Assembly: GCF_025869345.1 (NCBI RefSeq)
Contig: NZ_JAOZVW010000050.1
Span: 1 to 36,035, forward strand
Length of the DNA: 36,035 nt
Direction of reading: 5' to 3'
Source of the DNA: Sphingopyxis sp.
Lineage (GTDB): Bacteria; Pseudomonadota; Alphaproteobacteria; Sphingomonadales; Sphingomonadaceae
This document shows positions 16,081 to 24,302 of this stretch, piece by piece. Both the position numbers and the translations under genes were made by a program. The notes beneath the pieces are model-generated. The model searched no databases. It was not told the origin of the DNA and saw only the letters and a program-made list of their open reading frames with translations. The stretch's first letter is position 1. Each line of letters opens with the position of its first letter.

Positions 16081-16278
16081 TCAGTGGCCATGTGTCTCAT
16101 TTTGAGCCTTGATCAGTTCGTCGAGGCAGGCGGCGATGGCTTTCCACATCGCGATGCCTTCGCGGTCGCCGGCGAGCGCCAGCGCCCCGATCCGTTCGGC
16201 GACAACAACCGCGGCCCGAGTACTATGCTGACGTTCGATTGCGAGCGCGCAGGCCCAAACATGCTCTTGAGGCGACAT
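16081..16278 (-). CDS. Small helical protein resembling DUF6961
   Basis: The chosen start gives 65 residues: MSPQEHVWACALAIERQH, then VVVAERIGALALAGDREGIAMWKAIAACLDELIK. From memory this is the pattern of DUF6961, small sphingomonad proteins of unknown function; the W-A-C-A-L-x-x-E and AERIGALALAGD blocks are the reason. The ORF could begin 33 bases further upstream, but AAGAGA nine bases before ATG 16278 favours the shorter form. The neighbour upstream on the same strand is a tiny membrane protein. Confidence 0.7.
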   Translation of the reverse strand: MSPQEHVWACALAIERQHSTRAAVVVAERIGALALAGDREGIAMWKAIAACLDELIKAQNETHGH

Positions 16279-16321
16279 GGCGTCCGATCTCTTCGTCCAT
16301 TCTTCCCGCATGGACGCGGGG

Positions 16322-16447
16322 CTAGAACAAGCGGCGCACCATCTGCCAGACGCCGACGAGGAAGGAGCCGCCGACCACGATCGTGGCGATCCAAAATTCG
16401 ATCGCGACTGCGCGATCGCGCCATTTCCTCGAATCCCGTTCCTTCAT
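16322..16447 (-). CDS. Tiny single-pass membrane protein (41 residues)
   Basis: ATG 16447 to the stop at 16322-16324 encodes MKERDSRKWRDRAVAIEF followed by one hydrophobic helix WIATIVVGGSFLVGVW and QMVRRLF. The charged N-terminus plus a single helix is a coherent membrane-protein design. Only this last part of a longer minus-strand ORF is protein-like; the remainder is antisense to the LuxR-type gene. No clear ribosome site is seen, which lowers confidence. It lies 43 bases upstream of the DUF6961-like gene in the same orientation. Confidence 0.45.
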   Translation of the reverse strand: MKERDSRKWRDRAVAIEFWIATIVVGGSFLVGVWQMVRRLF

Positions 16448-16630
16448 GCGGCAAGGATGACAGTAAGCAAGATTGTAGGAAAGCCCGCTTTCGCAAAATA
16501 GGAAACGCAGCGCGCCACTTGCGCAATCACCTTGCCCCGCACGATCATCACCATATTGGCAACATCTCCATCCGATTACGGACAACGGTCTTTTGCCGTA
16601 GCGGAAACTTATGGTTAATATGGCGGCACG

Positions 16631-17182
16631 ATGCCGACGCATAATGACTCGAAATCCAAGCCCGACGAATTCGAATTGCTGACCGAAAAGCAGGCGGCGG
16701 TTCTCGGCCTTCTGGCAAAAAGCCTCACCAGCAAGGAAATTGCCGCCAAACTCGGGACATCGGAATCGGCGGTCAACCGCCATATCGAGATATTGCGGTC
16801 GCGTTTCGGCGGCATCACGCGCGCGCAGCTCGCGCAGCGCTACCGTGAAAGACCGAGCGATTTCCATCAGATAGTCGGCGCTGCCGCATGTGTAGAAGCT
16901 ACCAAGCAAATAATTGATCTCGCCGAAACCCCGCGCGGCACGGAAGGAGAGCCCCAGGACGACCCCAAGGCCGGTCTCGCTTTCAAGGACTCGCTCGAGA
17001 TGACGATCGATGCGCCCTGGACGAGACCGGAAGAGCAAAGGGTCGTCCCGAGGGTGCTCGACGGTGACAATGCCGCGCTCACCCGTGGTGCGGCGATCGC
17101 GATCATCCTGTTCGCGCTCATCGCCAGCCTGATCCTCGGCCTTGCCGCGGCGCAGGCGATCACGGACGCGCTCGGCAGCTAG
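16631..17182 (+). CDS. LuxR-type HTH protein with C-terminal membrane anchor
   Basis: This 183-residue protein has a LuxR/GerE-type HTH at the N-terminus (about 15-70): LLTEKQAAVLGLLAKSLTSKEIAAKLGTSESAVNRHIEILRSRFGG. An acidic linker with PWTRPEEQRVVPRVLDGDNAAL follows, and then a single hydrophobic helix (about 152-174, GAAIAIILFALIASLILGLAAA). There is no sensory domain before the HTH, so this would be a membrane-tethered DNA-binding protein rather than a quorum or response regulator. A tentative promoter (TTGCCG-N16-TTAATA, 16593-16620) lies directly upstream. It is divergent from the three small minus-strand genes. Targets are unknown. Confidence 0.85.
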   Translation: MPTHNDSKSKPDEFELLTEKQAAVLGLLAKSLTSKEIAAKLGTSESAVNRHIEILRSRFGGITRAQLAQRYRERPSDFHQIVGAAACVEATKQIIDLAETPRGTEGEPQDDPKAGLAFKDSLEMTIDAPWTRPEEQRVVPRVLDGDNAALTRGAAIAIILFALIASLILGLAAAQAITDALGS

Positions 17183-17245
17183 CCGCCCTCATCGACGACA
17201 AGATGATGAGCCCATGGCCGCGAGCGCATGGGCCGGGGGACGATA

Positions 17246-17593
17246 ATGACCATTTCCAATCCGACCGCACCGGTTCCCGCCTACATGATGCGCATCCGCA
17301 ACCAGATCCGGGCGGCCGAAGCCAAGGCCGACGAAAGCCTGCTCGCCAAGCTCGACGTGATGAGTTCGATCCTGCGCGCGCGCCAGATCGAGGATATTCC
17401 CGCGCCACATGTCGGCCAGGAAGCGATTGTCCGGCTCGGCCGCGCAATCCAGTCGGACATCAGCGGCACCAACGATGTTTTTCGCACGCATAATGCGCTC
17501 GTCGCCGACAAGACGCTGATCACGGGCATGCCGGGTCACGACGACACCCAGGTCTTTGCCGCCGAAGAGGACGAACGACAGGCGGTTGCCTGA
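17246..17593 (+). CDS. Hypothetical protein (115 residues)
   Basis: Not recognised. The translation begins MTISNPTAPVPAYMMRIRNQIR. It has an amphipathic first half (AEAKADESLLAKLDVMSSILRARQ), a middle with HVGQEAIVRLGRAIQSDISGTNDVFRTHNAL, and an acidic tail (DDTQVFAAEEDERQAVA). It is soluble, with no signal or membrane segment. A GGGGGACGA site precedes ATG 17246; an in-frame ATG 18 bases upstream is less well placed. It follows the LuxR-type gene by 63 bases in the same orientation and may be its partner. Function cannot be inferred. Confidence 0.65.
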   Translation: MTISNPTAPVPAYMMRIRNQIRAAEAKADESLLAKLDVMSSILRARQIEDIPAPHVGQEAIVRLGRAIQSDISGTNDVFRTHNALVADKTLITGMPGHDDTQVFAAEEDERQAVA

Positions 17594-17631
17594 CGATTGA
17601 CGGCGCCGCCGCGCGGGGCCAGTTTCACTAA

Positions 17632-18129
17632 GTGAGCTGGATCTGGTCCTTCAACTTCTTGTCGGTCGCGATTCTCGGTGTGGCGGCGCTGCGCTGGGGA
17701 GCCGGTCCCGAACGGATCTGCGCGGCGGCGCTCCTCGCGATGAATGTTACGGACCGCATCTATCATGCCCTCGTTGGGCGCGGGACGATCTACGGATCGG
17801 TCGATATCGGTCACCTCATCATCGATATGCTCGTCGCGGCGGTCTTCATCGGCGTCGCGCTCAAGGCGAACAGGGTCTATCCGCTATGGCTATCGGCGTT
17901 TCAGCTGGTCTCGGTCGTTTCGCACTTCGCTCGCGAGGAGAGCCGGAAGATTGCGGAACTCGCCTATTTCCTGATGAACTATGTCCCTTATTACGCCCTG
18001 CTCCTGATCCTGGCGGGCGGCATCTGGCGTCATGCGGTGCGGACGCGGCGCCACGGGCCATACCGGTCGTGGCGCATCTCCTCGAGCCCTTCGCCGGCGA
18101 CCGCGCGCATAACGCCGCCGTCCGGCTGA
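17632..18129 (+). CDS. Small integral membrane protein
   Basis: This 165-residue protein starts at GTG 17632. Four hydrophobic stretches are visible: FNFLSVAILGVAALRWG, ICAAALLAMNV, LIIDMLVAAVFIGVALK, and LNYVPYYALLLILAGGIW-like near 120-140. The short cytoplasmic tail is Arg/Ser/Pro-rich and overlaps the start of the RadC gene. The lack of ORF disruption and the alternation of helices argue that it is real, though the ribosome site is poor. The family is not recognised; similar small membrane proteins occur in sphingomonad accessory regions. Confidence 0.6.
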   Translation: MSWIWSFNFLSVAILGVAALRWGAGPERICAAALLAMNVTDRIYHALVGRGTIYGSVDIGHLIIDMLVAAVFIGVALKANRVYPLWLSAFQLVSVVSHFAREESRKIAELAYFLMNYVPYYALLLILAGGIWRHAVRTRRHGPYRSWRISSSPSPATARITPPSG

Positions 18130-18653
18130 TCGCACATTTCGGAAGCTTGGGGCGCGCGCTCGACGCTTCACCCGGGCAACTCGCCGCCGCGCTCGGCCGC
18201 GACGATGATCTGGTGAGCGCGATCGTCGCCGCCCGCGCGCTCATCAAGGCCGGGTTGCGCGAGCAGGTCGCAAGAACGCAGGTCTCGATCCGCGACCCGC
18301 GCTTTCGCGATTATCTGCGCAGCATCATCGCCAAGTCGTCCACCGAATGCCTGCACGCGACCTTCGTCGCGCAGGATTGGGGCTATCTCGCCGACGAGAT
18401 GTTGGCGCAGGGCGGCATCAGCCACGTCGAGGGCGATATGCGCCGGCTACTCGGTCGGGCGTTTGATCTCGGCGCGCAAGGCGTTGTCCTCGCGCACAAC
18501 CACCCGTCGGGGTCGGCCGAGCCGAGCGCGGAAGACATAAGGCTGACGCGCCAGATCGCCAATCTGACCCAGGCGGTCGGCGTCCAGCTTCTCGATCATC
18601 TCATCGTTGCCGGAGCCGATATCGTCAGCATGCGCGAAAGGGATCTGCTATGA
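18069..18653 (+). CDS. radC: RadC/JAB-domain protein, short form
   Basis: The product is a RadC-type protein of about 194 residues if begun at GTG 18069. A helix-hairpin-like N-terminal region (HFGSLGRALDASPGQLAAALG, AARALIKAGLREQV) precedes the JAB/MPN+ domain, with the metal motif VVLAHNHPSGSAEPSAED and the ending LLDHLIVAGADIVSMRE. In bacteria, RadC proteins on mobile elements are common but their biochemical role is unsettled; involvement in recombination is often assumed. The first 61 bases overlap the preceding membrane-protein gene; the longer ORF from 17886 has no RadC character. The stop overlaps the next gene (ATGA). Confidence 0.85.
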   Translation: MAHLLEPFAGDRAHNAAVRLIAHFGSLGRALDASPGQLAAALGRDDDLVSAIVAARALIKAGLREQVARTQVSIRDPRFRDYLRSIIAKSSTECLHATFVAQDWGYLADEMLAQGGISHVEGDMRRLLGRAFDLGAQGVVLAHNHPSGSAEPSAEDIRLTRQIANLTQAVGVQLLDHLIVAGADIVSMRERDLL

Positions 18654-19099
18654 CGTCGCAGCATGACCAGCCCGGGCGGATCGAGGCCAGCGGCATTCCG
18701 CCACCCCTCGGCGGCAATGAACAGGATCTGCTCGCGGCCATCGCGCAAAGCGAGTTTCACAACCGCCGGCGCCGCGACAGCCTCATCCGCTACGATCTTT
18801 TCGCCGAACCCGCGTGGGATATGCTGCTCGATCTCTACATCGAGCAGCACCGCGGGCAGCCGGTCGCCGTCGACCGGCTTTGCGCGGCCGCCGGGGCCGC
18901 CAGCACCACCGCGCTGCGCTGGCTCGCCCTTCTCATCGAGAAGGAGCTGGTGATACGGTCGTCATCTGTCGAGGAGGACGGCATCGTCCGCGTAGCGCTG
19001 AGCGAGCGCGGGATCGGCGAGATGGAGCGCTATCTGCGCGATTTCCTGCATCGCGACCGGCTGGGCGGCGACATAGCCGCCGCGCTCTCCGCGCGCTAA
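18650..19099 (+). CDS. MarR-like winged-helix protein, second copy
   Basis: This 149-residue protein is a paralogue of the gene at 15099. The shared block runs from DLFAEPAWDMLLDLYIEQH through DRLCAAAGAASTTALRWLALLIEKELVIR to RVALSERGIGEMERYLRDF. It lacks the His-rich N-terminal half of the other copy. It overlaps the RadC stop by four bases and is probably cotranslated with it. DNA-binding is inferred from the winged helix; the ligand is unknown. Two copies on the same element suggest a duplicated regulator with different targets. Confidence 0.82.
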   Translation: MTSQHDQPGRIEASGIPPPLGGNEQDLLAAIAQSEFHNRRRRDSLIRYDLFAEPAWDMLLDLYIEQHRGQPVAVDRLCAAAGAASTTALRWLALLIEKELVIRSSSVEEDGIVRVALSERGIGEMERYLRDFLHRDRLGGDIAAALSAR

Positions 19100-19129
19100 A
19101 GAAGGGAGCGGGGAATTGGGGGACCTGCC

Positions 19130-20434
19130 ATGCGTGCGCTGACACTTTGCATCCTGCTTCTGCTCAGCCTGCTCGGCGCCTCGCGCGCGGCGGCGGACGA
19201 CATCGTGCCGAGCGAGCGCGTGTCGAGCGCGGTCCTCGTGCGCGAAGGACCTTCCACGGATACAGCCATCCTCGGCCGCCTGCGCCCCGGCGACAGCGCG
19301 CGGCTCGTCGGCGAAGTGAGCGGCTGGTACCGCGTCGAGCTGCCCGACGGTACGCAAGGCTATGTCAGCAAGGCGTGGACGCTGGTGATCGGCGGCACCC
19401 CGCCCGGCGAAGCGCTGACGGGGGCGCCCTACAAGGTCCATGTAATCGACGTCGGCACTGGGCTCGCGATATTCATCGAGGGCCGCGATTTCGCGCTGCT
19501 TTACGATGCGGGGAGCCAGGATGATCTCCACGACGGCGACGAGAACCGCGTCGTCGCCTATATCGAAGCCGTGCGCCCCGGCCTTGCGCGCATCGACCAT
19601 TTAATCCTCAGCCATCCGCACAAGGACCATCTCCAGCTGATGCCCGACGTCTTCCGCCGCTTCGCGGTCGGCCATGTCTGGGAGTCGGGGCGCGTCAACA
19701 AGACCGATGGCTACTGCCATTTCCTCAAGGCCGCGATGTCCGAACCGGGGGCGCAATATCATGACGCGATCGCAGCGAATGCGACGCGGAGTGTCACCTT
19801 CACGGGCAGCGGCTGTAACGGCGCCGTGACGGTGCGCGAAAGCGCTATGATGGACGCGGCGCCCGTTTCGCTCGGTGTCGGCGCGCGCATGAGATTTCTC
19901 TATCGCGACCCCGCCAATCATTCCGATCCCAACGAGAACAGCGTTGTCGTCCGGCTCGACCTCGGGAGCCGGCGCATCCTGCTCGCCGGCGATGCCGAAG
20001 GCGGCGAACGCAAGCCGCCGTCGGAGCCGCCCGAGTCCGGAAGCGTCGAGGCAAAGCTCATCGCCTGCTGCGCCGCCGACCTCAAATCAGACGTCCTCAT
20101 TGTCGGCCATCACGGTAGCCTGACGTCGTCGCGGCGCGCCTTTCTCGATGCGGTCGGTGCCTCGATCTACGCAGTCTCGTCGGGCCCCTATCCATACCGG
20201 CGCGTGCGGCTTCCCGACGACGAGATCGTCGCCGAACTCCAAGAGCGCGGAGAAGTGCTGCGCACTGACAAGAGCGATCTCTTTCGTACCGGCGACGAAA
20301 TGGGCTCCTGCGAAATGCGCACGCGAAAGATCGGGCCCGATGCCGACGAAACGCCGGGTGGTTGCGACAATATCCTGATCACCATCGGCGGCAGCGGAGC
20401 AATGACGGCGGATTACAATCCAGCCATGGATTGA
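19130..20434 (+). CDS. Exported SH3b and metallo-beta-lactamase (ComEC-like) protein
   Basis: This 434-residue protein has a signal peptide (MRALTLCILLLLSLLGASRAAA), an SH3b-like domain (about 30-85: VLVREGPSTDTAILGRLRPGD, SGWYRVELPDGTQGYVSKAW) and a metallo-beta-lactamase fold of the ComEC/Rec2 class (about 100-400). Metal ligands are visible as SHPHKDHLQL (His162, His164, Asp166, His167), the ILLAGDAEG aspartate and VGHHGS. The predicted location is the periplasm or outside. ComEC-like MBL domains act as nucleases or phosphodiesterases, so DNA, RNA or nucleotide cleavage is a reasonable guess. Six cysteines in the mature part could pair as disulfides. It lies 56 bases before the DUF2235 gene, same strand. 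Confidence 0.87.
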   Translation: MRALTLCILLLLSLLGASRAAADDIVPSERVSSAVLVREGPSTDTAILGRLRPGDSARLVGEVSGWYRVELPDGTQGYVSKAWTLVIGGTPPGEALTGAPYKVHVIDVGTGLAIFIEGRDFALLYDAGSQDDLHDGDENRVVAYIEAVRPGLARIDHLILSHPHKDHLQLMPDVFRRFAVGHVWESGRVNKTDGYCHFLKAAMSEPGAQYHDAIAANATRSVTFTGSGCNGAVTVRESAMMDAAPVSLGVGARMRFLYRDPANHSDPNENSVVVRLDLGSRRILLAGDAEGGERKPPSEPPESGSVEAKLIACCAADLKSDVLIVGHHGSLTSSRRAFLDAVGASIYAVSSGPYPYRRVRLPDDEIVAELQERGEVLRTDKSDLFRTGDEMGSCEMRTRKIGPDADETPGGCDNILITIGGSGAMTADYNPAMD

Positions 20435-20490
20435 CGCGAAGGACTAACGAGTTCGCGGGAGCGAAACATGGCAATGCAGGGGGCGGTTAC

Positions 20491-21912
20491 ATGAAGAATA
20501 TCGTGATCTTTGCCGACGGGACCGGCCAAATCGGCGGTCTGCGCCCCGATCAACGGCTTTCGAACGTGTACAAAATGTATCGTGCGATGCGGCCTGGGCC
20601 ATCCTCTCCGATCTCCTATCGCGATCAGGTCACCTATTACGATCCCGGGCTGGGCGCCGGTGAAATCGATGGGGTAACGCCCTCGAAGATCAAAAGCGTC
20701 CTCGAGGCGGCAGTTGGGGCGGGTATCGAAGACAATATGATCGACTGCTACGCCAAGATCATTTCCTACTATGAGCCGGGCGATCGCATCATTCTGATCG
20801 GCTTCTCTCGGGGTGCTTATACGGTGCGCGCACTCGCGAATATGATGAACTTGTGCGGGGTACCGACCCAGCTTCCGAATGGGGCGCCAATTCCACGATA
20901 TGGGCCGGCACTTCGCGCTGTGGCGACAGAGGCGGTTAAATCGGTCTATAGTCATGGCACGGGGAAGCCTCGCGACAAGCAGCCCTATTTCCGTCAGCGC
21001 GAAGAAAAGGGGCGGCGGTTTCGCGTCACCTATGGATGCACAGCCTGCGATGGTTCCGACAATCTGCGCGGCAATGTCGAGCCCGATTTTGTCGGCGTTT
21101 TCGACACTGTCGCCGCGCTGCAGAACGCGGCAGTAATCTGGCTGGTCCGTGGGGTGTTTGCCGCCACATTGCTTCTGCTCGCTGCAAGCATCATTTTCAG
21201 CTGGCACGGGGCTTGGAGCTTGGTCTTCGGTCTCCTCACCGGCGCCGCGCTCATAGGATACGCGCGGACGGTCAAAAGTCAGATTCGCTATTTCGAGCAG
21301 AACCCGGATACGCCACTCAACCTATGGGATCCGCGCAGCTGGCCGCGCATCATTGGCAACACGCACCGTGCATACTGGCGTAAGGAAAATTACGACCGCT
21401 GGCTTTCGCCCAAGGTCGGCTTTGCGCGCCACGCGCTTTCGATTGATGAAAACAGGGCCGATTTCCCCCGCGTCGGATGGGGGACGCTCGCTGCAGTGGA
21501 GGAAAATAGAGGCAAAAAGCCGGAATGGCTCGAACAGATTTGGTTTGCCGGCTGCCACAGCGATGTGGGCGGCAGCTATCCTGAGGATGAATCGCGATTG
21601 AGCGATATTGCACTTGAGTGGATGGTCGGCGAACTCAAAGCCTGCATTCCCTCCATACAGGTCCGGAAAGAATTTCTCGTCACCACACCAGATCCGCTCG
21701 GACTGCAACACGACGAGGTCTGGATGATGAATCGATGGTTCTTCAAGAAAAGATGGAAACGCCTCCCGCGTTTGGTTGAGTCCGAGTTCAGCTTGCATCC
21801 GACTGTCGTCGAAAGGCTTAAAGCATCAGCCGTTCCTGATCCCGAATGTTCGCGGCCCTATCGACCGCCTCAGCTAGCTGGCCATCCGCAGGCAACCGAG
21901 TATTTCGCTTAG
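20491..21912 (+). CDS. DUF2235 alpha/beta-hydrolase with membrane helices
   Basis: This 473-residue protein is of the DUF2235 (Tle1-like) type. It begins MKNIVIFADGTGQ, then the nucleophile elbow IGFSRGAYTVRALANM (Gly104-x-Ser106-x-Gly108), an acid candidate in PDFVGVFDTVAAL, and the family's WFAGCHSDVGGSYP containing the catalytic His. An insertion of two membrane-like helices (LVRGVFAATLLLLAASIIF and SLVFGLLTGAALIGY) splits the hydrolase, suggesting an inner-membrane location. Relatives include T6SS phospholipase effectors, but no VgrG, PAAR or immunity gene is adjacent. Start at 20491 after GCAGGGGGCGG. It probably forms a two-gene operon with the MBL protein. Confidence 0.87.
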   Translation: MKNIVIFADGTGQIGGLRPDQRLSNVYKMYRAMRPGPSSPISYRDQVTYYDPGLGAGEIDGVTPSKIKSVLEAAVGAGIEDNMIDCYAKIISYYEPGDRIILIGFSRGAYTVRALANMMNLCGVPTQLPNGAPIPRYGPALRAVATEAVKSVYSHGTGKPRDKQPYFRQREEKGRRFRVTYGCTACDGSDNLRGNVEPDFVGVFDTVAALQNAAVIWLVRGVFAATLLLLAASIIFSWHGAWSLVFGLLTGAALIGYARTVKSQIRYFEQNPDTPLNLWDPRSWPRIIGNTHRAYWRKENYDRWLSPKVGFARHALSIDENRADFPRVGWGTLAAVEENRGKKPEWLEQIWFAGCHSDVGGSYPEDESRLSDIALEWMVGELKACIPSIQVRKEFLVTTPDPLGLQHDEVWMMNRWFFKKRWKRLPRLVESEFSLHPTVVERLKASAVPDPECSRPYRPPQLAGHPQATEYFA

Positions 21913-21994
21913 CGGCCTCAACACAATGATCGCATCTGGCCGTTAGCGGTCAGTCGGCTTTTAGGCCGGGATCGTGGGTAGCGGACCTTGGCGC

Positions 21995-23538
21995 TTAGCG
22001 TCCCCCCATCCTCCGGCGCAGTTCGATAAGCCGGGGGTCGTTTCGCACAGTCTCGTTCCGTCCGAGCCGTTCGATCAGCCCGCTCGTCCCCCAAGCCCAA
22101 CTTCGGACGTCAACACCGAGCGTGGCATGAAGGATCGCGACATGCTCCGCAGGGAACCGTTCTACCATGTTATCGTCGGAGCGACGGATCCGGATCGGAT
22201 CGGCCCAGCCGTCGTCGGCGACAGTGAGGAATGGAAGGACGGCGCAGGTAACCTCCGGCATCTGATCTCCTGCTGACATGGCAAGGCTCGCAAGCTCCGC
22301 CGCGGCACGGGAAGTGCGGGCCACGAGTTGACGCGGCCAGACCCGATCGAGAAACTCGATGACCTTCGTCCAATCCTTCTCCTGCTCTGCCAAATAACCC
22401 AGATTCCGAAGTACAGAGGTTCGCCCGCGGTCGTCCATCACGATGAGCGCCTCGCGTAATTCGCTGTCCGAAACGAGCCGCTCGCCATCGGCCCCCGGCG
22501 AATTCCAACCCCGAAGCAGGGCAAGACCCACGCCTTCATCCTCTTCGTCGCCCTTGCGGGATGCCAACGAGACCATCAGTCCCTTCAGGCGAACGAAGAG
22601 GGGCAAGGACCATTGGCCGCCATATCGCAGGAGCGACGATATGGCCGCGAGCGACGCGTCCGCATCGGGTTCGCGCTCGATAGGCTCGATGATGTGCAGG
22701 CTGGTCCAGTCGGGATCGACATGATAGAGCCAGTTCAGTCTCGTGCCGAAGATCGCCATGACATGGCAGCGGAGATCGCTTCGTACCGACAGGAGATGCC
22801 CGGCACGCGCCCGCCATTCATCCGTCATCCTCTCATGGTCCGGCCCCTCCCACGAAAACTCGTCGCCGAGCAACGTGGCCATGCGGCCCATCGGCGAATT
22901 GATGGAGGCGGTCAGCCAATCCCTTCCGTGTCGCTCACGATCGAGGACCGCGCCACGTCGGGCATGGCGATCGCGGTTTCGACGACCCGTTCCCAGATCT
23001 TGAGGTAGGATCCGCGAGCGACATGCGACAGCGCGCTTCCGGCCCGGCTCAGCCATGCCGCGACCGCCTGAAGATTGGCGCCAAAGATCGGTTGCGAAAG
23101 CGACGAAAGCCGCTCGGCGATCAATATCCGGAACCTCGTCGGATCCTGCGAGCGCGCGTCGTGCCAAAGAAAATCCGACCATTCCCGTTCCCGCGTGCCG
23201 CCCTCGCCGGCCGACCGGACAAGCGAGGCCAGCGCCCGGACCGGCCAGCGTTCCGACACACCCTTGAAGGGGCGTTTTTCGACCAGAATGTCCCGGGTCC
23301 GGCCCGAAAGGGCATCGGATGCATCGAGGAGGTCGTCGATCGGCACGTCCTCGAGATCGCCCGGCTCGGTATCGGTGGCGACCCAGCCGCCGCGCGACGT
23401 GGACCGGTAGATCTCATCCTCGGCATCCTCGAGCGTCCAGCCCGGCACGATCTTGCGCAGGGCGGCACGCTCCGCCTCGAGATCGAAACTCACCGAAAGC
23501 CCTTCGCGCTCGATCCACACCAGGCGGCTTAGCGCCGG
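21995..23538 (-). pseudogene. C-terminal remnant of a SIR2/DUF4020-like large protein, frameshifted
   Basis: The minus strand reads as one degraded protein in two frames. The first part (about 23538 to 22925) contains IEREGLSVSFDLEAERAALRK and ERWPVRALASLVRSAGEG. The second part (to the stop at 21995) runs DWLTASINSPMGRMATLLG, FGTRLNWLYHVDPDW, DRVWPRQLVARTS and ends LIELRRRMGGR. From memory this resembles the C-terminal region of very large SIR2/DUF4020 phage-defence proteins. One base missing from a G-run near 22925-22928 would account for the frame change. No N-terminal SIR2 domain exists; the sequence instead joins a transglycosylase fragment in frame. Clearly non-functional as a defence protein. 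Confidence 0.6.
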
Positions 23539-23727
23539 ATCGGCCCATGTTCCCGGCATGAGCTGCATCAGCCCTATTGCGCCGGCGCGGCTGGTGATCG
23601 GGCGACCGTCCAGCATCGTCCGCCCACCGCTTTCGACGCGCATGACGTGCTCGATCCATTCGACCGGGATGCCGAAACGCGCCGACGCCTCTGTGATATA
23701 GGGCTGCCAGCGATCGACCGATTGCGC
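23539..23727 (-). pseudogene. Lytic transglycosylase fragment fused in frame to the SIR2/DUF4020-like remnant
   Basis: The translation AQSVDRWQPYITEASARFG, PVEWIEHVMRVESGGRTMLDG and AIGLMQLMPGTWAD aligns closely with residues 20-85 of the intact transglycosylase at 35276-35854, including the catalytic-Glu segment (RVESGG). Homology begins at the mature N-terminus, so the signal peptide is missing, and it ends abruptly at TWAD before the rest of the SLT domain. The reading frame continues into the SIR2/DUF4020-like remnant. It is an old second copy of this element gene. Confidence 0.8.
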
Positions 23728-24302
23728 GTATCGCCGCTCGATCAGTCACAACCGATTCCCGTGTCGGCCGTGTCGCGCGACTGGCTTTCGAGATCGTCGC
23801 AGAATCCCTAGGGCTGTGCGGATTTCTTGGCGGCAAGAGGCACGGGAGGGTTCGCGCAGCCCGGCCAATGGGATCGGCGCTTCTCGAAAGAGAAGAAGCG
23901 GCCGGCCCCATTGGCCTGACGCAACTCCTCGCCGCCGAAAATCCGTGCGGCACGCCAGGGTCGCTGAGAGGCCGGCGAAGGGAGTGATGGAAGCGACTGG
24001 CTCCATATCCCCATCACGCGTCGCGCGCGCGACCCCATTGCTCCAGCTGCCCCGGCGTCACAGCTTCAGAAGCGGAGCAGGGGGCCGTCTCGGTTTGCCT
24101 GCCCGCCTCGTGATAGGGAGCTTCTCGAATCGGAACCGGAGTAGACAAATCAGTCCCGACACACGATCAGCCGTCCAGTGCCGAATAATCCCATGCCCGG
24201 TTCCTCATGGTCCGCGACATGCGGGGATCGACCGTCCATTATCTCCCGGGCGCGAACGGATTGTCCATCGGCATGCCGCGCGACTTGACAGGAGAAATCG
24301 CA
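23728..24302. other. Non-coding stretch between remnant and lipoprotein gene
   Basis: About 575 bases without a supported gene. ORFs on both strands have low-complexity translations and no ribosome site until AGGAG at 24290-24294. The one structured element is the hairpin at 23863-23916. Sequence around 24000-24160 shows no repeat, promoter or RNA signature I can name. It probably includes the promoter of the lipoprotein gene. Confidence 0.45.
23863..23916. other. Long hairpin with GNRA tetraloop
   Basis: A perfect 10-bp outer pair GGCCAATGGG/CCCATTGGCC (23863-23872 with 23907-23916) encloses a perfect inner stem CTTCTC/GAGAAG (23880-23885 with 23890-23895) closed by GAAA. No T-tract follows on either strand, so it is not an obvious terminator. 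It could be a structured RNA, an attenuator or a leftover mobile repeat. Confidence 0.5.

Noticed and set aside
16448..17038. Upstream part of a 238-residue minus-strand ORF
   Set aside because: Antisense to the LuxR-type gene; only the last 41 codons have protein character.
21913..21994. Possible conserved intergenic sequence after DUF2235
   Set aside because: It looked familiar (TTAGCGGTCAGTCGGC style) but I could not support an RNA, repeat or gene from the sequence.
23746..24038. Minus-strand ORFs around the hairpin
   Set aside because: No start signals or known motifs; translations are typical of random GC-rich DNA.
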